Source of the DNA: Reichenbachiella faecimaris
GTDB lineage: Bacteria > Bacteroidota > Bacteroidia > Cytophagales > Cyclobacteriaceae
Direction: 5' to 3'
Assembly: GCF_900176375.1 (NCBI RefSeq)
Contig: NZ_FWYF01000001.1
Span: 1,498,449-1,562,448, forward strand
Length of the DNA: 64,000 nucleotides
Part shown: positions 34,447-43,011 of the stretch, piece by piece
Position numbering within the stretch: the first letter of the stretch is position 1
How the letters are laid out: each line of letters opens with the position of its first letter
Program-made: the position numbers and the translations under genes
The notes under the pieces: model-generated
Databases searched by the model: none
What the model was told of the DNA's origin: nothing
What the model saw: the letters and a program-made list of their open reading frames with translations, nothing else

Positions 34447-37400
34447 TCAACTCACCCCAAGTTTCCTGTTCAACTTAGCAAAGAATAAATACATCACAGG
34501 AACAATAATCAATGTCAGGAAAGTTGCAAATGTCAATCCGAAAATAATCGTCCATGACATGGGTCCCCAAAAGGCCACATTATCTCCGCCCAAAAAGAAG
34601 TCTGCATCGTAAATAGAGAACAATTTCAAAAAGTCGATATTGATACCTACAGCTAATGGAATCAAGCCCAGAATAGTGGTGATGGCTGTCAACAATACGG
34701 GACGAAGTCTGGTAGATCCAGCGAGAATGATTGCATTGACAATTTCCTCAAATGGAAGCTTGTCCACTTCCAGTTCAGCACGTTTTCTGTTTCTACTCAA
34801 CTCAATGAAATCGATGAGTACAATCGCGTTGTTCACTACGATTCCTGCCAGAGAGATGATACCAATCATGGTCATGATCACTACAAAGTTCATCTGAAAA
34901 ATGACAAGCCCTAGAAATACTCCAATAGTACTCAAGACTACCGACATCATGATTATGATAGGTGCTGTGATTTTATTGAATTGTGAAACTATAATCAGGA
35001 AGATCATGAATACAGCAATCATGAGTGCCTTGCTCAAGAAAGCCATTTCTTTGGCTTGCTTTTCTTGCTCACCACCAAACTTATATTCATAGCCTGATGG
35101 GAGGTCAAAGCTGGTCAAAAGTTCTTTGATCTGGTCATTGATCTGAGTAGGGTTGTATCCGCCCACTACATTGGAGCTAATGGTAACCACCCGTTTCAAA
35201 TCCTTTCTACGAACCGAACCATAAGTAGAACTCAGCTCGGCTTTTGCCACAGAATTGATTGGTATGCTGCGCATCTCACCACTGGTTTGATTCCTATATA
35301 CTACGCTTTTGTTCATCAAAGCATCTATGTCATACCGATACTTTTCTTTGAGCCTTAGCTGTATCTCATAATCGTCTTCTCCCTCTTTATATTTAGAAAT
35401 CTCTTTCCCAAACAAGGCAGTTCTTACTTCCATGGCAATGGATTGGGTAGAAAGCCCAAATCTTCTGGCTTTTTCACGATCAATATTCACGATCAATTCT
35501 GGCTTACCAGTCTCCAGATCCATTTTCAACTTTTCGATACCTTCAATACCTGAATTGTTGATATAACTTTTCATTCGTTCAGATACGTTGATCAAGGTCT
35601 CAAAGTGATCTCCTGAGATTTCTATACTAATTGGTTTTCCAGCTGGTGGGCCATCTGCATTTTGATCCACAGTGACCAATACGCCAGGATGTCCACGCAT
35701 GGCATCTCTAAGGTCATTCAATGCATCTGCTGTGGACAGCCCTTCTCGGTCTTTGAACTCTTTAAAGTCTACGGTAATCCGCGCTTTGTTGGGCGTGGAT
35801 TTTTGTCCAAATGCCGAAGAGTCATTAGGATCTGCAGTACCTTCTCCCACGTTGGCAATTACAGATTCAACAATGCTCATGTAAGGTTGGATCACCTCCA
35901 TGACCTTGGCTTCTATTTGTTCGGCAAATGTGTTGGTAGTTTCTACATCTGTACCAATAGGATATTCGATAAATACATTGACATATTTAGGATCAGTTTT
36001 TGGGAAATACTCCACTTCAGGTGGAAATACAGCCATGAGCACAAAGGAGAAAAACAACATACCTACTGTGCCCCAGAAAAAGGCGTAAGGCCTCCATCCT
36101 GCCAATGCAAATTTTAATACTTTCCCATATATGGATTCTATCCAAGGCAAAAATACACTTTGAAACCTTCTCGACAATGGCACCAATATGTACACGTTTA
36201 GGACAGTAATGAGTGCTACCGCAAAAGCTAAATTGCTAAACACGGCAGATCCCATCACGAGAAACAACAAGCCCAGTGCTATAGACACACCTACAATAAT
36301 GAAAATCTTGCGATCATTCCTTTTTACACCAGTATCCAATTTCATGAAAATTGAAATTAAAACCGGATTGATAACTAAAGCCACAAACAATGAAGAACCC
36401 AGCGTTACCATCAAGGTAATGGGTAAGTACTTCATGAATTCTCCCATCAGACCAGGCCAAAAAGCCAATGGTAAAAACGCAGCCAAAGTAGTCGCTGTAG
36501 AAGCTATGATTGGCAAAGCCACCTCTCCTACACCTTTCTTGGTAGCTTCAAAGGCTGACAGTCCTTCTTCTCTCATTCTATAGACATTTTCTACTACCAC
36601 GATACCATTATCGACGAGCATTCCTAGCGCCATAATCAAGGAGAAGAGTACCATCATATTGATAGTGATACCAAAGGCACCTAAGATCAGGAAGGACATA
36701 AACATTGAAAGTGGAATGGCCACTCCTACAAAAAGTGCATTTCGAGAACCTAAAAAGAACAGTAGGACTATAACCACCAATATCACTCCTGAGATGATGT
36801 TATTTTCCAAGCTATCTACCATGTCGCGTGTTTGCTGCGACTGGTCATTGGTAATGGTAATTTCAAGATCATGGGGAAATACCTCTTTCTTGGCATGGTC
36901 TAAAATTGCATTGATTTTATCTGTAGCAATCAGCAAATTTTCTCCACTTCTTTTGATGACATCCACCATCACTACAGGCTTACCACCTAGTCGCGCATAA
37001 TTTTGCTTCTCTTTGTAACCAAATTCTACTTCTGCAATATCTCCTAGGTAAACAATATTCCCTTTTTCATTCTTGATCACTACATCTAGCAAATCCTTTG
37101 GGTCTTCAAACTCTCCGACTACGCGAATCGAACGTCTGATATCCCCTTCTTTTAGATTCCCTCCAGAGAGGGTGATATTCTCGGCACGAACTGCATTTTC
37201 TATGTCTCCAAAATTGATCAAACGAGACTCCATTTGATAGGGATCCACATTGATACGCACTTCTTTTTCGTCTATGCCTCGAATTTCGACTTTTGAGATT
37301 TCAGTCAACTTCTCAATCTCATCTTCCAAATACTCCGCATAATCGTTGAGTTGTTGGATGCTATAGTCGCCTGATAAGTTGATATTCAAGACTGGGAATT

Positions 37401-37848
37401 CAGAGAAGTTCATTTCGAAAACGTTTGGATCTGTTTCCAAATCAGAAGGCAGCTCTGGCTTTGCCCTATCTACAGCATCTTTGACCTTGGTCAATGCATC
37501 TTCAATCTCAGTGTCTGGACTAAACTCTACGATTATGGTGGAATAATCCTGGACGGATGTAGATTTAATTTCATCTACATCTGAGATAGAATTCAACTCC
37601 TTTTCTATGGGTCTAGTAATCAGGTTTTCCATATCCACAGGCGAATTACCTGGGTGTGGAGTACCTATATAAACAACGGGCTGCTGTATCTCTGGAAAAC
37701 TCTCCTTGGGAAGTGTGATATAAGTGGATATCCCCATGGTCACAATCAAGAAAGTAATCACCATCACAGTTGTCCTATTAGATATGGACAACGTGGTGAG
37801 CCCAAATTGCTTCTCTATTTTATTTTCATCTTGCTTTTTGTCAGCCAT
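34447..37848 (-). CDS. RND-family efflux permease (AcrB/MexB-like), 1133 aa
   Basis: Inner-membrane proton-driven pump of a tripartite efflux system, with 12 predicted helices and two large periplasmic loops. The first cytoplasmic edge ISNRTTVMVITFLIVTMGI and the TM4 motif GMLVDNGIVVVENVYRM are characteristic. The TM4 pair Asp-Asp of AcrB is Asp-Asn here, a common variant in this branch. An expanded central region with extra helices (about 500-560) also occurs in Bacteroidota pumps. It is the last gene after TetR, TolC and adaptor genes, so it should move hydrophobic or amphiphilic compounds outwards. Substrates are unknown. Confidence 0.94.
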   Translation of the reverse strand: MADKKQDENKIEKQFGLTTLSISNRTTVMVITFLIVTMGISTYITLPKESFPEIQQPVVYIGTPHPGNSPVDMENLITRPIEKELNSISDVDEIKSTSVQDYSTIIVEFSPDTEIEDALTKVKDAVDRAKPELPSDLETDPNVFEMNFSEFPVLNINLSGDYSIQQLNDYAEYLEDEIEKLTEISKVEIRGIDEKEVRINVDPYQMESRLINFGDIENAVRAENITLSGGNLKEGDIRRSIRVVGEFEDPKDLLDVVIKNEKGNIVYLGDIAEVEFGYKEKQNYARLGGKPVVMVDVIKRSGENLLIATDKINAILDHAKKEVFPHDLEITITNDQSQQTRDMVDSLENNIISGVILVVIVLLFFLGSRNALFVGVAIPLSMFMSFLILGAFGITINMMVLFSLIMALGMLVDNGIVVVENVYRMREEGLSAFEATKKGVGEVALPIIASTATTLAAFLPLAFWPGLMGEFMKYLPITLMVTLGSSLFVALVINPVLISIFMKLDTGVKRNDRKIFIIVGVSIALGLLFLVMGSAVFSNLAFAVALITVLNVYILVPLSRRFQSVFLPWIESIYGKVLKFALAGWRPYAFFWGTVGMLFFSFVLMAVFPPEVEYFPKTDPKYVNVFIEYPIGTDVETTNTFAEQIEAKVMEVIQPYMSIVESVIANVGEGTADPNDSSAFGQKSTPNKARITVDFKEFKDREGLSTADALNDLRDAMRGHPGVLVTVDQNADGPPAGKPISIEISGDHFETLINVSERMKSYINNSGIEGIEKLKMDLETGKPELIVNIDREKARRFGLSTQSIAMEVRTALFGKEISKYKEGEDDYEIQLRLKEKYRYDIDALMNKSVVYRNQTSGEMRSIPINSVAKAELSSTYGSVRRKDLKRVVTISSNVVGGYNPTQINDQIKELLTSFDLPSGYEYKFGGEQEKQAKEMAFLSKALMIAVFMIFLIIVSQFNKITAPIIIMMSVVLSTIGVFLGLVIFQMNFVVIMTMIGIISLAGIVVNNAIVLIDFIELSRNRKRAELEVDKLPFEEIVNAIILAGSTRLRPVLLTAITTILGLIPLAVGINIDFLKLFSIYDADFFLGGDNVAFWGPMSWTIIFGLTFATFLTLIIVPVMYLFFAKLNRKLGVS

Positions 37849-37877
37849 GATAAAATTCGGTTAAATATTGTTTGTGT

Positions 37878-39056
37878 TTATTTTGCAGCCGTGTTGGCAT
37901 TGGTTTCTGTTGCACCTTCTATCAAGAGTTTCACCATGGCACCTTCGGACAATTCTCTATAGCCTTTGAATGCAATTTTTTGGTCCTTTTTCACTCCTTT
38001 TAAGATTTCAGTCTCATTATTGAATGATAAGCCAGTTTCTACGTGCAGCTTTTTGGCTACAGTATTGTCTCCATTCTTTACGATCTCGTATACATAACTT
38101 CCCATTTGATCCTTTTGAATCAATTTGGTCGGCAGTATGTAGGCTTCATCATTTTGGTAATCTTTCAAGTTCAGCACGACAACCTGATTGGGCTTCACAG
38201 CAAAATCCAACGTAGGAAGATAAATCTCTAGTTCAAAGGTTCTGTTCTGGCTGTTGACCACCTGTCCTACAGACTTGATAATTGACGTCAACTTTTTGTC
38301 TTGAGAAGGAAAGTAGATTTCCACTGGATCAGCCTTCTTGAATTTACCAATGTATCTCTCAGAAACGTCAGCATTGACATGCACATCATCTGGATTCACA
38401 ATTCTCAGTAAAGGCATCCCAGGCTGAGCCATTTCTCCTTTTTTCGCAATTACGGCATCAATAGTTCCACTGAAGGGAGCCTCAATTCGATTCTGTCTCA
38501 ATTGAGATTTGGCTGTTGTCAGCTTTCTTTCCAATGATTCTTTGTTGTTTTTAGCTTGCAAATACTGAATTTCCGTTCCAATATTCTTTTCCCAAAGATT
38601 GGCCTGCTTTTCAGCTACTATGATGGCCAATTCCAAAGCAGTTTCCAGTTCTGCGATGTTGTTTCTGGTCACTTCATCATCCAGTACCATCAAAGCCTGA
38701 CCAGCTTTAACTCGCTGCCCCTCCTTTACATATACTGTTTTGATTTCCCCAGGCACTTTCGCACTTACAGTTACATTGGTACGAGATTCTACCCCTCCTC
38801 GTATTTCGATCTTGTGTAGAAAGGCTTCAGGTTTTACCGTGATAGCTGTGACCAAAACAGAGTTGTTGGTCGCTTCTAGAAAGGAAGGATCAGATTCTGC
38901 AATTTCCTTTTCTAATGCCTTTATTTGCGCTTGCAACTCTACCGATTGGCTTTTCAATTCAGATAAAGATTCTTTTTTGGCATCCAAATCCGATTCACCA
39001 CCGCCGCATGCACTAGCAAGGATTACAATGGCAAGGAGATAAATATATTTCGTCAT
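37878..39056 (-). CDS. RND efflux periplasmic adaptor, lipoprotein, 392 aa
   Basis: I start at the ATG at 39054-39056 rather than 20 codons upstream. It places a proper lipoprotein signal (YIYLLAIVILASACGGG) at the N-terminus, with Cys lipidated in the inner membrane. A coiled coil (about 30-60) precedes the lipoyl/biotinyl halves VSAKVPGEIKTVYVKEGQRV and IEAPFSGTIDAVIAKKGEMA, which flank the hairpin. The beta-barrel and membrane-proximal domains follow. It bridges permease and TolC-type channel. It lies 30 bases before the permease and 26 bases after the TolC gene. Confidence 0.93.
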   Translation of the reverse strand: MTKYIYLLAIVILASACGGGESDLDAKKESLSELKSQSVELQAQIKALEKEIAESDPSFLEATNNSVLVTAITVKPEAFLHKIEIRGGVESRTNVTVSAKVPGEIKTVYVKEGQRVKAGQALMVLDDEVTRNNIAELETALELAIIVAEKQANLWEKNIGTEIQYLQAKNNKESLERKLTTAKSQLRQNRIEAPFSGTIDAVIAKKGEMAQPGMPLLRIVNPDDVHVNADVSERYIGKFKKADPVEIYFPSQDKKLTSIIKSVGQVVNSQNRTFELEIYLPTLDFAVKPNQVVVLNLKDYQNDEAYILPTKLIQKDQMGSYVYEIVKNGDNTVAKKLHVETGLSFNNETEILKGVKKDQKIAFKGYRELSEGAMVKLLIEGATETNANTAAK

Positions 39057-39081
39057 GATTGTTAGTTTTTCGTTGTTCGAA

Positions 39082-40443
39082 TTACAGCAAAATGCCATAG
39101 GCTTTTTGCAGGTCAATTTTTGAGATTAGCGCGTCATATAGCGCATTGTAATAATTAATTTGAGATTGTTTGAAAGTGGCGTCGGCATCAATTACTTCAA
39201 TATTAGAACCCACGCCTTCGGCATATTTGATCTTGGCTACCTCATAGACTTCCTCGGACAATCCCATATTTTCTTGCTGAGCCTGCATCATTTCGATTTG
39301 TCTGTTATAGGTAGTCAAAGCCTGTTCAATTTCCACATCAATGTTATTCTTCAACAAGTTAAGAGAGTAGTCAATTTGCTGACCTTTGAGTTGTCTTTGC
39401 TGTACCTGACGTCTCTTTCTCAATCCGTCGAATATAGGCATCGTGGCTCTCAAACCTATAGCTCCAGCGCCAAACCAATCATCGCTAAAAACATCACCAA
39501 GTGATGTATTACCAGTATTTCTACCATAGTTAGCAACCAGATCAATTTTAGGATAATACTTCATTCGAACATTTTTAATGTCCAAGTCATTGAGTTCCTT
39601 TTGAATATTCATTTGAGCATATTCAATCCGATTTTCGTAAGAAAAGTTTTTAGTCAATTCAAAATCAAAATCAATGGCTTGAATTTCTGTCGTCAACTCT
39701 AATGGAGTATTAGGCTTCAAACCCATTTGAAACTTGAGCAAAGACCTTGACAAATCAACGATTTGTTGGTAATTGTCCATTTCTACTTTCGCATTATTGA
39801 ATTGAACTTTGACTCTATTCACATCGATCTTCTCAGCAAAACCATTATTGTACATCACTTGGGTTTCTTGCAGCAAAGAATCCAATCTTGAATAGTTTCT
39901 TTCTACAAGAGTCAGACGTTCCACATTCACCAGAACTCCAAAATAAGCCTTGGAAACGGCTTCAGCTATGTCAATCTTGGTTTTGATATGATCCTTTTTT
40001 GATAATTGGGTGAAAGTCTTAGCTGCTTCCAGTCCAATAAAAAAAGAACCATCAAAAACCATTTGGGTTAGTGCAAAATCAAAACCAGAGGTATAGGGAA
40101 TTCCTAATCCAAAAGGAATTGGGGTTCCATCTGGCGCAGTAGGGTCAGGAAATCCATTTTCATTTTCAATGACCGTTTGTTGAATTTTGTAGTTGTGCAA
40201 CAAATTCGCATTCGCATTCACCTGAGGTAATCCATCTGCAAGAATTTCACCCACTTGTTTGTCGGCAATTTCTTCTTCCAGTTTGGCATTTTTCACACTC
40301 TGATTATTCTCCAGAGCAAAATCAATCGCTTCCTGTAATGTGAAGCGAAAACTTTCGGTCTCCTGTGCCATACTCACCTGGTGAACAGCCACAAGACTCA
40401 TTGTTAGTAGTATTAAAAGTATTGGTTGTTTAATTACTCTCAT
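39082..40443 (-). CDS. TolC-family outer-membrane efflux protein, 453 aa
   Basis: The start at 40441-40443 gives a signal peptide MRVIKQPILLILLTMS..VSMAQ; an ATG four codons upstream is also possible. The mature protein shows two OEP repeats with long amphipathic helices. The first begins FTLQEAIDFALENNQSVKNAK, followed by PQVNANANLLHNY, and RVKVQFNNAKVEMDNYQQ is part of the coiled-coil hairpin. It forms the outer-membrane channel of the tripartite pump. It overlaps the end of tetR by 14 bases, so regulator and pump are co-transcribed. Confidence 0.92.
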   Translation of the reverse strand: MRVIKQPILLILLTMSLVAVHQVSMAQETESFRFTLQEAIDFALENNQSVKNAKLEEEIADKQVGEILADGLPQVNANANLLHNYKIQQTVIENENGFPDPTAPDGTPIPFGLGIPYTSGFDFALTQMVFDGSFFIGLEAAKTFTQLSKKDHIKTKIDIAEAVSKAYFGVLVNVERLTLVERNYSRLDSLLQETQVMYNNGFAEKIDVNRVKVQFNNAKVEMDNYQQIVDLSRSLLKFQMGLKPNTPLELTTEIQAIDFDFELTKNFSYENRIEYAQMNIQKELNDLDIKNVRMKYYPKIDLVANYGRNTGNTSLGDVFSDDWFGAGAIGLRATMPIFDGLRKRRQVQQRQLKGQQIDYSLNLLKNNIDVEIEQALTTYNRQIEMMQAQQENMGLSEEVYEVAKIKYAEGVGSNIEVIDADATFKQSQINYYNALYDALISKIDLQKAYGILL

Positions 40444-41056
40444 AAGATTTAGCATCTATCAAGCTATTATATAGTTCTTGACCTTTTACGGTCATTAGTC
40501 CTCGTACAAAATGATCGAAAAGTGTCATCTGTACTTCTGTAAAATCAAATTTTTCTCTAGGAAATACCTTTCCATCAAATGTCATTTCGATGGTCTCCAC
40601 TCTATAAGTGGCTAGTATTTCTGCATTTAAGTCTTCTCTAAAATATCCTTCCTTTTTGCCCCTGGCAATCGTATCCAGAATAGTGCCTTTGATGTATTCA
40701 TTTTTGTAAGCCACCCACATTTCCCATGCAACTGGATGGTATTTTTGAAGATCGAAAATCATAGAAGGGTTTACTGTTTTAACATGATCACGAATGCAAG
40801 CTGAAAGATTAAACATCTCTTTAATTGCATTTTCAGTTTCATCTCTAGCCGTATTTACCTCTAACCTGTTTCTTTCAATGTGTGCTTTCGCGAAAAGCGT
40901 AACCAATTCATCTTTATCCTTGAAATATTGATAGATCGTCTTCTTTGATATAGAAAGCTCCCTTGCAATATCATCCATTGATACGCTTCTCACCCCATAT
41001 CTATTGAAGAGTCCCTCAGCGATTTCCAGTATTTTTTCTTTTGTGTCGTTACTCAT
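40430..41056 (-). CDS. TetR/AcrR-family repressor of the efflux operon, 208 aa
   Basis: The N-terminal helix-turn-helix is classical: KILEIAEGLFNRYGVRSVSM, DDIARELSISKKTIYQYFKD. The C-terminal ligand domain is variable. It is the first gene of the operon with TolC, adaptor and permease. A near-perfect 15-bp inverted repeat (41067-41110) starts 11 bases upstream of its ATG and is the probable operator for autoregulation and control of the pump. The inducer is unknown. Confidence 0.93.
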   Translation of the reverse strand: MSNDTKEKILEIAEGLFNRYGVRSVSMDDIARELSISKKTIYQYFKDKDELVTLFAKAHIERNRLEVNTARDETENAIKEMFNLSACIRDHVKTVNPSMIFDLQKYHPVAWEMWVAYKNEYIKGTILDTIARGKKEGYFREDLNAEILATYRVETIEMTFDGKVFPREKFDFTEVQMTLFDHFVRGLMTVKGQELYNSLIDAKSYESN

Positions 41057-41066
41057 TAGTGCAAAT

Positions 41067-41110
41067 GAAACTACGGAAACTTAAATTATCATCATAGTTT
41101 CCAAAGTTTC
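41067..41110. promoter_or_regulatory. Probable TetR operator (15-bp inverted repeat, 13/15 matched)
   Basis: GAAACTACGGAAACT (41067-41081) is opposed by AGTTTCCAAAGTTTC (41096-41110) across 14 bases, with 13 of 15 positions complementary. Each arm contains two GAAACT units, so a pair of dimers could bind. It lies between tetR and the divergent hydrolase gene. Confidence 0.65.
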
Positions 41111-41162
41111 TACGAACAAAGTTGATATTTGTTCGAATTATTGGATTATTTTTTTGTCCGCA

Positions 41163-41987
41163 ATGAGTAAAACACCCAAACTCTATACCTTTTCTAATTC
41201 CATCAGGCTCGAATACATGGCTTATGGCTACGGAAAAAAGACACTTATCTGCTTTCATGGTTTTGGTCAGAACTATCAGGTCTTTGAAAAACTTGCCACT
41301 GAACTTAATGGCTATCAAGTGATTGGTATCAATTTATTTTTTCATGGAAAGAGTGATCGAACCAGTGGAACCAAATATTTGAGTCATGAAGAATGGAAGA
41401 AAATTTTGAACGGTTTTTTACATGAACTTGGAATCAACAATTTCTCCGTTTTTGGTTACAGCATGGGCGGTCGATATGTAGCCAGTACCATCCAGTCATT
41501 CAGTGATCGAATTGACCACTGTTTTTTCATTGCCCCTGATGGCATTGTGAAAAGAAGCGCATACGAGTTCGCCACTTTCCCTTTAGGCTCAGAGCAGTTA
41601 TTCGGATTCTTTATGAGAAACCCTAAACCATTTTTCACCTTTCTTTATCTCATAGAGCAAACCAGGCTTTTCAATCAGTGGACGATTAACTTTTCACGGA
41701 GCCAATTGAGAGATAAAGGCCAAAGAATGAAAGTATACAAATCATGGGTCATGCTACGCAAATTTCGGCTGTCCCAAAAGACGCTAATCAAATTACTGAA
41801 TACAGCTCCATTTCAGAGCGCCTTTATATTTGGAAAATATGACAATATCATTCAGCCTAAGCGTCACTTTCATTTTTTATCTCAACTCAAAAAAGCTAAA
41901 GTGACTATATTAGACACAGGACACACCAAACTATTAAATGAGTCTTTTTCAAAAATTGCCGATTTCCTTAGTAGCTATCAAGATTAG
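41163..41987 (+). CDS. Alpha/beta-hydrolase, 274 aa
   Basis: Fold and active-site motifs are clear. The oxyanion region is LICFHGFGQNYQVFE, the nucleophile elbow FGYSMGGRYVAST holds the catalytic Ser, and the late histidine is in LDTGHTKLL. A lid-like segment (about 125-200) contains basic and aromatic residues. The product is cytoplasmic, with no signal peptide. I use the ATG at 41163 instead of the TTG three codons earlier. The substrate cannot be deduced. It is divergent from tetR across the operator, so the TetR repressor may influence it. The next gene overlaps its end by 50 bases. Confidence 0.85.
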   Translation: MSKTPKLYTFSNSIRLEYMAYGYGKKTLICFHGFGQNYQVFEKLATELNGYQVIGINLFFHGKSDRTSGTKYLSHEEWKKILNGFLHELGINNFSVFGYSMGGRYVASTIQSFSDRIDHCFFIAPDGIVKRSAYEFATFPLGSEQLFGFFMRNPKPFFTFLYLIEQTRLFNQWTINFSRSQLRDKGQRMKVYKSWVMLRKFRLSQKTLIKLLNTAPFQSAFIFGKYDNIIQPKRHFHFLSQLKKAKVTILDTGHTKLLNESFSKIADFLSSYQD

Positions 41988-42921
41988 CATATTCATTACC
42001 TTTCTTCTGATTCAAGGAGCCAGTTTTGCACAGCCAACCACTACCAAATACTACAATGCAGTCGGCCAAGAAGTTGAGAAGGCTCAGGCTTATTACCTTG
42101 CCATAGGCCACATCCCATTGGGTAAGGATCATTTTGTTGGCAAGGTCACCGAAAAATTCATTTCTAGTAACAGAACCAAAGCCAAGAAGACTTTTGACCA
42201 AGCGGGGATACAGGAAGGGGTAGGCATAGAGTATTATGAAAATGGGCAGGTCAAAGAAAAGTACCAACTCAAAAATGGCCATGTTTTTGGCGGTTATGTG
42301 CTCTGGTTTCCAAATGGGGTCAAGGCCTTAGAAAGAGAATACACTGGTTATTCAACAGCAACAGAAATTAACCACAAAACCTACAATGCCTGGGACTCTT
42401 TAGGTAATCAAGTGGTGAAAAATGGCATGGGCGACTTAATAGAATACCATAATAATTTGAGCATCTCTGCTCGTGGCAAAATATATAAAGGCATGCGCAG
42501 TGGGATCTGGGAGGGTTTCTACTCAAATGGCAACCTATTTTATACGGAAAAGTACAAAGGCGGAGAATTGGTGAGTGGCACCAGCACGAAACTGGACAGC
42601 TCTAAATATACTTACACTCAAATCAACACCTTACCCTCTCCAAAAATGGGCTTCCCGAAATATTACGAAAAATTGACCAAAGCAATGAATTACCCAAAAA
42701 GTGCCAAGAAAATAGGGCTTCAGGGCACTGTTCATATTGCTTACACAATAGACCACATGGGTGAGGTATCCCATTATTACATCATCAAAGGCTTAAGCCC
42801 AGACTGTAATCAAGAAGCCCTAAGAATATTTGAGGAAATACCAGTCGAATGGAATCCTGGGACATCCAGAGGCAATCCCCAATCCTATATTCTTTCATTG
42901 CCTGTTTCATTCAAATTGTAG
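41938..42921 (+). CDS. Exported MORN-repeat protein with TonB-type C-terminal domain, 327 aa
   Basis: A signal sequence (IKISIFITFLLIQGASFAQ, ending near residue 32) is followed by MORN-like repeats: GVGIEYYENGQVKEKYQLKNG, GGYVLWFPNGVKALEREY, GIWEGFYSNGNLFYTEKYKGG. The last 90 residues (MNYPKSAKKIGLQGTVHIAY, NQEALRIFEEIPVEWNPG) resemble the TonB C-terminal domain. Such periplasmic proteins are common in Bacteroidota. Whether this one energises a receptor is doubtful, since it lacks the usual N-terminal TonB anchor. The start inside the preceding gene gives an unusual 50-base overlap. A TTG at 41956 would shorten it. Confidence 0.8.
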   Translation: MSLFQKLPISLVAIKISIFITFLLIQGASFAQPTTTKYYNAVGQEVEKAQAYYLAIGHIPLGKDHFVGKVTEKFISSNRTKAKKTFDQAGIQEGVGIEYYENGQVKEKYQLKNGHVFGGYVLWFPNGVKALEREYTGYSTATEINHKTYNAWDSLGNQVVKNGMGDLIEYHNNLSISARGKIYKGMRSGIWEGFYSNGNLFYTEKYKGGELVSGTSTKLDSSKYTYTQINTLPSPKMGFPKYYEKLTKAMNYPKSAKKIGLQGTVHIAYTIDHMGEVSHYYIIKGLSPDCNQEALRIFEEIPVEWNPGTSRGNPQSYILSLPVSFKL

Positions 42922-42979
42922 TCTCAGAAAAATCTGCAATAATACCATTTCCAATACACTAGTTTTCCGTCAATCGTCT

Positions 42980-42987
42980 TACTTTTG
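42980..42987 (+). promoter_or_regulatory. Possible purL promoter -7 element (TACTTTTG)
   Basis: TACTTTTG fits the Bacteroidota -7 consensus TAnnTTTG exactly and lies 25 bases before the purL ATG. I see no good -33 TTTG at the proper distance. Confidence 0.35.
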
Positions 42988-43011
42988 CGGCTTATAAACA
43001 GTCCTTCTCCG

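Noticed and set aside
42985-43011. TTG-initiated extension of PurL
   Set aside because: The region contains the probable -7 promoter element, and the ATG at 43012 matches the expected N-terminus.
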